10,597 nt of DNA from Bacillota bacterium (GTDB taxonomy: Bacteria; Bacillota_A; Clostridia; Peptostreptococcales; Anaerovoracaceae), in assembly GCA_017556895.1 (NCBI GenBank), contig JAFYLX010000009.1, positions 1 through 10,597 of the forward strand. The letters run 5' to 3'. Below the pieces are notes generated by a model. The model saw only the letters and a list, made by a program, of their open reading frames with translations. It had not been told where the DNA came from and searched no databases. The translations under genes were made by a program, and so were the position numbers. Of this stretch, positions 7,298 through 10,597 are shown in pieces (the first letter of the stretch is position 1; each line of letters begins with the position of its first letter).

Positions 7298-8212
7298 ATG
7301 GCAAAGAGAGACAACCCTCGTTTACGTAACGAAAACAACAAGAGATCAGGCAAGAACACAAGAGCCCAGAAGCAGCAGGCGGCGGCTAGAAAAGAAGCTC
7401 CAAAGAGAGAAAGACGTCCAAGACCTGCCGAAGATCGTGGCTATGGTAGAGGCTTCGATGATCGTACATTTGAAGAAAGAAACAGCAATATCATCATTGG
7501 TAGAAATCCTGTAATGGAAGCTCTAAAGAGCGGTAGAGAAATCGACAAGATTTTAGTTTCTGCTGGCGACGGCTCCATTGTTAAGATTGTAGGAATGGCT
7601 AAAGACAAGGGCCTTCCTATTATTAAGGCGGAAAAGGCTAGCCTTGATAGAATCGCGCAGGGCGGAGCTCACCAGGGCATTATCGCATACGCATCAGCGT
7701 ATGAATACAAGGAAATCGAAGATATTTTAGCTAAGGCTGAAAAGCAGGGAGAAGAACCTTTTGTTATCATTCTTGATAACCTAGAAGATCCACATAACCT
7801 TGGAGCAATCATGAGAACTGCTGAGTGTGCGGGTGCTCATGGCGTAATTATTCCTAAGAGAAACGCGTGCGGCCTTACTGAAACGGTAGCGAAGACTTCT
7901 GCGGGTGCCATCGAATACGTTCCTTGCGTTAGAGTTACAAATATCGTAACTACTATTGAAGAACTAAAGGAAAAGGGATTTTGGGTTGCTGCATGTGATA
8001 TGGGCGGACAGGACTACTACAGAGCTGACCTAAGCGGCAAGCTTGCTGTAGTAATCGGTAGCGAAGGCGCTGGCATTTCCAGATTAGTAAAGGAAAACTG
8101 TGACTTCACAGTGTCTATGCCTATGGTAGGAAGAATCACATCCTTAAACGCATCAAATGCGGCAGCGGTACTTATGTACGAAGTAAGAAGACAGAGAGAT
8201 GCAAAAAAATAA
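7298..8212 (+). CDS. rlmB: 23S rRNA (guanosine-2'-O-)-methyltransferase RlmB / TrmH-family SPOUT enzyme
   Basis: This 304-aa SAM-dependent ribose methyltransferase is the family member found between mrnC and sigH in Firmicutes; the E. coli enzyme modifies G2251 of 23S rRNA. Residues about 64-138 (IIIGRNPVMEALKSGR onward, with AHQGIIA at 124-130) form the substrate-binding domain. The knotted SPOUT domain follows with motif 1 LDNLEDPHNLGAIMRT (159-174), motif 2 IGSEGAGIS (253-261) and motif 3 SLNASNAAAVLMYE (282-295). Residues 1-61 are an unusually basic, low-complexity extension rich in Arg, Lys, Gln and Glu that is probably disordered and RNA-contacting. The ATG follows the folA stop by 1 nt with only a weak purine-rich AAGAGAG upstream. 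The 3' end overlaps sigH by 14 nt; the yacP gene often found between them is absent. Confidence 0.93.
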   Translation: MAKRDNPRLRNENNKRSGKNTRAQKQQAAARKEAPKRERRPRPAEDRGYGRGFDDRTFEERNSNIIIGRNPVMEALKSGREIDKILVSAGDGSIVKIVGMAKDKGLPIIKAEKASLDRIAQGGAHQGIIAYASAYEYKEIEDILAKAEKQGEEPFVIILDNLEDPHNLGAIMRTAECAGAHGVIIPKRNACGLTETVAKTSAGAIEYVPCVRVTNIVTTIEELKEKGFWVAACDMGGQDYYRADLSGKLAVVIGSEGAGISRLVKENCDFTVSMPMVGRITSLNASNAAAVLMYEVRRQRDAKK

Positions 8213-8813
8213 CTATAACATTCTTACAGATGAAGAAATGGTAAAGATGGCTCAAGAAGGCAGCGTGACTGCCGAGGAGTACCTGATAAAGAAATACAAA
8301 GATTTGGTTAAAAAGAAGTCAAGTACCTACTTTATTATAGGTGGAGACAGAGAAGATGTTGTTCAGGAAGGCATGATAGGCATTTTCAAGGCTATTCGTG
8401 GCTTCGATGAGAACAAAGAGGCATCCTTTAAGACTTTTGCCGAGGTTTGTATCAATAGACAGATTATCGATGCCATTAGAAATGCCAATCTTCAGAAGCA
8501 TCAAATCTTAAACGAGTCATTATCTCTAAGTAGCGATAACGACCCGGAAGGAGAACAGAAGACTCTCGAAGAAAGATTACCTTCCAACAATGGTGATGAT
8601 CCGGAGACTCTAATGCTAATGAAGGAAATTGGACAATATCTGAAGGAAGAGAGCCATGAGATATTCAGCGCCCTCGAACAGAAGGTATGGGATAAAATGC
8701 TTCAGGGTAAGCAGTACCAAGAGATTGCCTTGGAACTAGAAAAGAGTCCTAAATCCATCGATAACGCGATGCAGCGTATCAAGAAAAAGATATATTCCTA
8801 TTTGGGATATTAG
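8199..8813 (+). CDS. sigH: RNA polymerase sigma factor of the SigH (sigma-30) family
   Basis: This 204-aa sigma factor resembles B. subtilis SigH (about 218 aa), which controls the transition state, competence and early sporulation. Region 2 spans about residues 26-101 and includes YFIIGGDREDVVQEGMIG (44-61) and the SFKTFAEVCINRQIIDAI segment that binds the -10 element. Region 4 is near 150-200, with the helix-turn-helix YQEIALELEKSPKSIDNAMQ (173-192). The start chosen gives the usual short leader before ILTDEEMV; it overlaps rlmB by 14 nt and has only a weak AGAGAG just upstream, implying coupling. Whether this organism sporulates cannot be read from the window; non-sporulating Clostridia also keep SigH. 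It is the last gene before a terminator. The codon bias is milder than in its neighbours. Confidence 0.93.
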   Translation: MQKNNYNILTDEEMVKMAQEGSVTAEEYLIKKYKDLVKKKSSTYFIIGGDREDVVQEGMIGIFKAIRGFDENKEASFKTFAEVCINRQIIDAIRNANLQKHQILNESLSLSSDNDPEGEQKTLEERLPSNNGDDPETLMLMKEIGQYLKEESHEIFSALEQKVWDKMLQGKQYQEIALELEKSPKSIDNAMQRIKKKIYSYLGY

Positions 8814-8843
8814 ATGAAACATAAAAATTTATAACTATAATAT

Positions 8844-8901
8844 AAAATAGCAGGACGGAGTGGATTGCCTTACAATACCATTGAAGTTCTGCTATTTTTT
8901 T
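8844..8901 (+). terminator. Intrinsic terminator after sigH, with a two-tier stem
   Basis: AAAATAGCAGGAC (8844-8856) pairs with GTTCTGCTATTTT (8886-8898): 13 bp with one G-U pair, followed by a run of T to 8901. The 29-nt apical part is itself foldable: TGGATTG (8861-8867) pairs with CAATACCA (8873-8880) with one bulged A and a CCTTA loop, separated from the basal stem by an asymmetric GGAG/TTGAA internal loop. The position 31 nt after sigH fits the end of the long operon. Confidence 0.85.
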
Positions 8902-8937
8902 ATTTAATAACCTCGAGATGTGGGTATATTAAATGCG

Positions 8938-8955
8938 ATTACATAAAATTACATA
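8938..8955 (+). repeat. Direct repeat ATTACATA x2, 10-bp period, upstream of the flavodiiron gene
   Basis: ATTACATA occurs at 8938-8945 and again at 8948-8955, separated by two A bases, so the copies fall on the same helix face. They lie between the sigH terminator and the ribosome binding site of the next gene, where its promoter must be. They may be a regulator site, or simply AT-rich promoter DNA; several loose -10-like hexamers (TATATT at 8925-8930, TAAAAT at 8944-8949) are present but none has a good -35 partner. Confidence 0.5.
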
Positions 8956-8978
8956 TCTAAGGTCACAGGAGGTTAATT

Positions 8979-10286
8979 ATGAACATTAGTGATAATGTTA
9001 AATATATAGGCGTAAACGATTATAAATTAGACTTATTCGAAGGACAGTATGCTGTGCCAAATGGGATGGCGTACAACTCCTATGCAATTATAGATGAGAA
9101 ACTTGTAGTTATGGACTCTGTAGATGCTCATTTTACATATGAATGGTTTGGGAAAATTGATGAAGCTTTAGGCGGAAAGGTTCCTGACTACTTGGTGGTT
9201 CAGCACATGGAACCTGATCACTCCGGAAGTCTATTCAAATTTGCAACTAAATATCCGAAGACAAAGATAGTTGGATCGGCTATGGCGTTTAATATGATGA
9301 AGAATTTCTTCGGAGACGATTTTGAAGAACGAGCAATAGTCGTAGGGGATGGAGACGTTTTGGAACTAGGCGAGAGACAGCTTAAATTTGTTACAGCGCC
9401 AATGGTTCACTGGCCGGAAGTAATTATGACATATGACGACAAGGATAAGATTTTGTTTACAGCTGATGCCTTCGGAAAGTTTGGGACACTGGATGTTGAG
9501 GAGGACTGGACTAAAGAAGCTAGACGCTACTACATAGGTATTGTAGGAAAGTATGGTCAGCAGGTGCAGGCTGTGTTAGACAAGGTTAAAAACTATGAAA
9601 TTGAAAGGATTTGTCCTCTGCATGGGCCGGTATTGACTGGAAATGTTGGGTATTACATGGGGCTATATGATACTTGGTCAAGATATGAAGCAGAAGAAGA
9701 TGGCGTCCTTATTGCCTATACATCAGTTTATGGCAACACGAAAAATGCGGTATATAAACTAGCAGAACTTCTTGAAAAGAAGGGACAAAAGGTGGCTGTA
9801 TACGACCTTGCAAGATGTGATTGGTCAGAAGCTGTAAGCGAAGCTTTCCGCTACAGCAAGCTAGTTTTGGCGACAACTACTTACAGTGGAGAAATATTTC
9901 CGTTTATGAAACAATATATAGATCACCTAGTTGAGAGAAACTATAGCAATAGGTTCGTAGGAATGATAGAAAACGGTAGCTGGGCGCCTACGGCGGTTAA
10001 GATTATGAGAGAAATGTTAAAAGACAGCAAGAATTTAACTTATGCAAAGACTCCGGTTAAGATTTTATCTGCGCTAAATGAAGGAAATCAAAAGGAGCTT
10101 GAAGCTCTAGCAGAAGAATTGTGTACAGAGCCTGTTGCGAGGGAAGAAAAGCAGGAAGATGTTACAAATAAAAAGAAATATGTATGCAAATTGTGTGGAT
10201 ATGTTCATGAAGCAGATGAGCTGGATCTAGACTTTACATGTCCTCTATGCAAGAGACCGGCTAGTGATTTTGAAGAAATGAAATAG
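8979..10286 (+). CDS. Flavodiiron protein with C-terminal short rubredoxin-like domain (O2/NO reductase)
   Basis: This 435-aa cytoplasmic protein should reduce O2 to water and/or NO to N2O, protecting an anaerobe. Residues 1-240 are the metallo-beta-lactamase-like diiron domain; the ligand set H76-x-E78-x-D80 (HMEPDHSG), H144 (VHWPE), D163 (TADAFG) and H215 (CPLHGP) is complete. Residues 243-385 are a flavodoxin domain with FMN phosphate loop YTSVYGNTKNAV (247-258) and the SWAPTAVKIM segment. A linker rich in Glu and Lys leads to residues 400-433, with CKLCGY (C403, C406) and CPLCKRPASDF (C421, C424). That terminal knuckle resembles the short rubredoxin domain of rubrerythrin and could feed electrons to FMN in cis, as in flavorubredoxins. 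AGGAGG (8967-8972) lies 6 nt before the ATG. It is a single-gene unit between sigH and tuf. Substrate preference cannot be read from sequence. Confidence 0.95.
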   Translation: MNISDNVKYIGVNDYKLDLFEGQYAVPNGMAYNSYAIIDEKLVVMDSVDAHFTYEWFGKIDEALGGKVPDYLVVQHMEPDHSGSLFKFATKYPKTKIVGSAMAFNMMKNFFGDDFEERAIVVGDGDVLELGERQLKFVTAPMVHWPEVIMTYDDKDKILFTADAFGKFGTLDVEEDWTKEARRYYIGIVGKYGQQVQAVLDKVKNYEIERICPLHGPVLTGNVGYYMGLYDTWSRYEAEEDGVLIAYTSVYGNTKNAVYKLAELLEKKGQKVAVYDLARCDWSEAVSEAFRYSKLVLATTTYSGEIFPFMKQYIDHLVERNYSNRFVGMIENGSWAPTAVKIMREMLKDSKNLTYAKTPVKILSALNEGNQKELEALAEELCTEPVAREEKQEDVTNKKKYVCKLCGYVHEADELDLDFTCPLCKRPASDFEEMK

Positions 10287-10288
10287 GC

Positions 10289-10322
10289 GAAACCTTTGCA
10301 AATTCTACTTGCAAAGTATTTC
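10289..10322. repeat. Inverted repeat downstream of the flavodiiron gene, overlapping the tuf -35
   Basis: CTTTGCAA (10294-10301) and TTGCAAAG (10309-10316) are perfect 8-bp complements around a 7-nt loop. GAAA (10289-10292) and TTTC (10319-10322) extend the pairing beyond a 1x2 internal loop. No run of T follows, so as a terminator it would be weak. Its right arm contains the probable tuf -35, so it could instead be an operator. Confidence 0.6.
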
Positions 10323-10336
10323 AAATATGGTAAAAT
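10309..10336 (+). promoter_or_regulatory. Probable sigma-A promoter of tuf with extended -10
   Basis: TTGCAA (10309-10314, 4 of 6 matches to TTGACA) is followed after 16 nt by TAAAAT (10331-10336, 5 of 6 matches to TATAAT), preceded by TGG, which gives the extended -10 form TGnTAAAAT. Transcription would begin near 10343, leaving a leader of about 90 nt before tuf. This is the best promoter-like sequence in the window. Confidence 0.65.
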
Positions 10337-10346
10337 TATATAGATA

Positions 10347-10390
10347 GGTTTGAGCTAAACCAAAGTGATTTTGGGGACGCCCAACTTCAC
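10347..10390 (+). other. Structured 5' leader of tuf (two hairpins)
   Basis: Hairpin 1 is GGTTT (10347-10351) with AAACC (10357-10361) and loop GAGCT. Hairpin 2 has inner stem TTGGG (10371-10375) with CCCAA (10380-10384) around loop GACG, and an outer stem GTGA (10365-10368) with TCAC (10387-10390) across a TT/CT internal loop. There is no U-tract afterwards, so it is not a terminator. It may stabilise the mRNA or mediate control of EF-Tu synthesis; I recognise no known riboswitch class. Confidence 0.45.
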
Positions 10391-10433
10391 GCTTCTAAAA
10401 AATAACGTTATACAATTAGGAGGATTGATAAAA

Positions 10434-10597
10434 ATGGCAAAAGCTAAATTTGAAAGAACTAAACCGCATATTAACATTGGTACAATCGGTCACGTAGACC
10501 ACGGTAAGACAACTCTTACTGCAGCTATCACAAAGACTTTATTCGAAAGATACGGCCTAGGTCAGAAGGTTGACTTCGAAAACATCGACAAGGCTCC
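10434..10597 (+). CDS. tuf: Elongation factor Tu, N-terminal part (runs off window)
   Basis: The first 54 codons plus two bases of tuf are present. EF-Tu is the GTPase that delivers aminoacyl-tRNA to the ribosome. The start [20 protein letters not shown] and the G1/P-loop motif GHVDHGKT, which binds GTP phosphates, are unmistakable, followed by [15 protein letters not shown] at 10418-10423 lies 10 nt before the ATG. Codon use is of the highly expressed type. The Firmicutes order sigH then tuf is kept, with the flavodiiron gene between. The gene is truncated only by the window edge; about 340 residues should follow. Confidence 0.98.
   Translation, partial: MAKAKFERTKPHINIGTIGHVDHGKTTLTAAITKTLFERYGLGQKVDFENIDKA

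Noticed and set aside
8814..8978. A possible tRNA or small RNA gene between sigH and the flavodiiron gene.
   Set aside because: No cloverleaf or T-loop consensus (GGTTCRA) can be seen; the only strong structure is the terminator hairpin.

Overview
The window is about 10.6 kb of a low-to-moderate GC Gram-positive chromosome, most likely a strictly anaerobic member of the class Clostridia. The reasons are: strong Shine-Dalgarno sites (AGGAGG), heavy use of AGA (Arg) and CTA (Leu) codons, a flavodiiron oxygen/NO-detoxifying protein, a Bacillus/Clostridium-type SigH, and the Firmicutes order cysE-cysS-mrnC-(...)-rlmB-sigH-(...)-tuf. All genes lie on the + strand and coding density is very high. 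Genus-level assignment is not possible from sequence reading alone.

Positions 1-8813 look like one long housekeeping operon. It begins with the last codons of ispF (isoprenoid synthesis) and continues with proS (prolyl-tRNA synthetase), a pair of half-size CHR-family membrane transporters, a cytoplasmic cyclophilin, cysE, cysS, mrnC, thyA, folA, rlmB and sigH. Intergenic gaps are at most 31 nt and several genes overlap (chr1/chr2 by 1 nt, cysE/cysS by 14, mrnC/thyA by 8, rlmB/sigH by 14). No terminator or convincing promoter interrupts the run. The themes are translation (ProS, CysS, MrnC for 23S maturation, RlmB for 23S methylation), cysteine supply and charging (CysE, CysS), and thymidylate/folate synthesis (ThyA makes dihydrofolate, FolA reduces it again). 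SigH closes the operon and is followed by a well-formed hairpin with a U-tract at 8844-8901.

Positions 8902-10286 hold a separate gene for a flavodiiron protein (beta-lactamase-like diiron domain plus flavodoxin domain) with a short rubredoxin-like zinc/iron knuckle fused at its C-terminus. A pair of 8-bp direct repeats one helical turn apart lies just before its ribosome binding site. Positions 10287-10433 hold an inverted repeat, a good extended -10 promoter and a structured leader in front of tuf (EF-Tu), which runs off the end of the window.

This is mostly a conserved core-genome region. I do not see a mobile element, CRISPR array, toxin system or clearly new system. The points most worth a second look are the regulatory DNA around the flavodiiron gene and tuf, the placement of that gene between sigH and tuf, and the transporter pair inserted in the translation operon.
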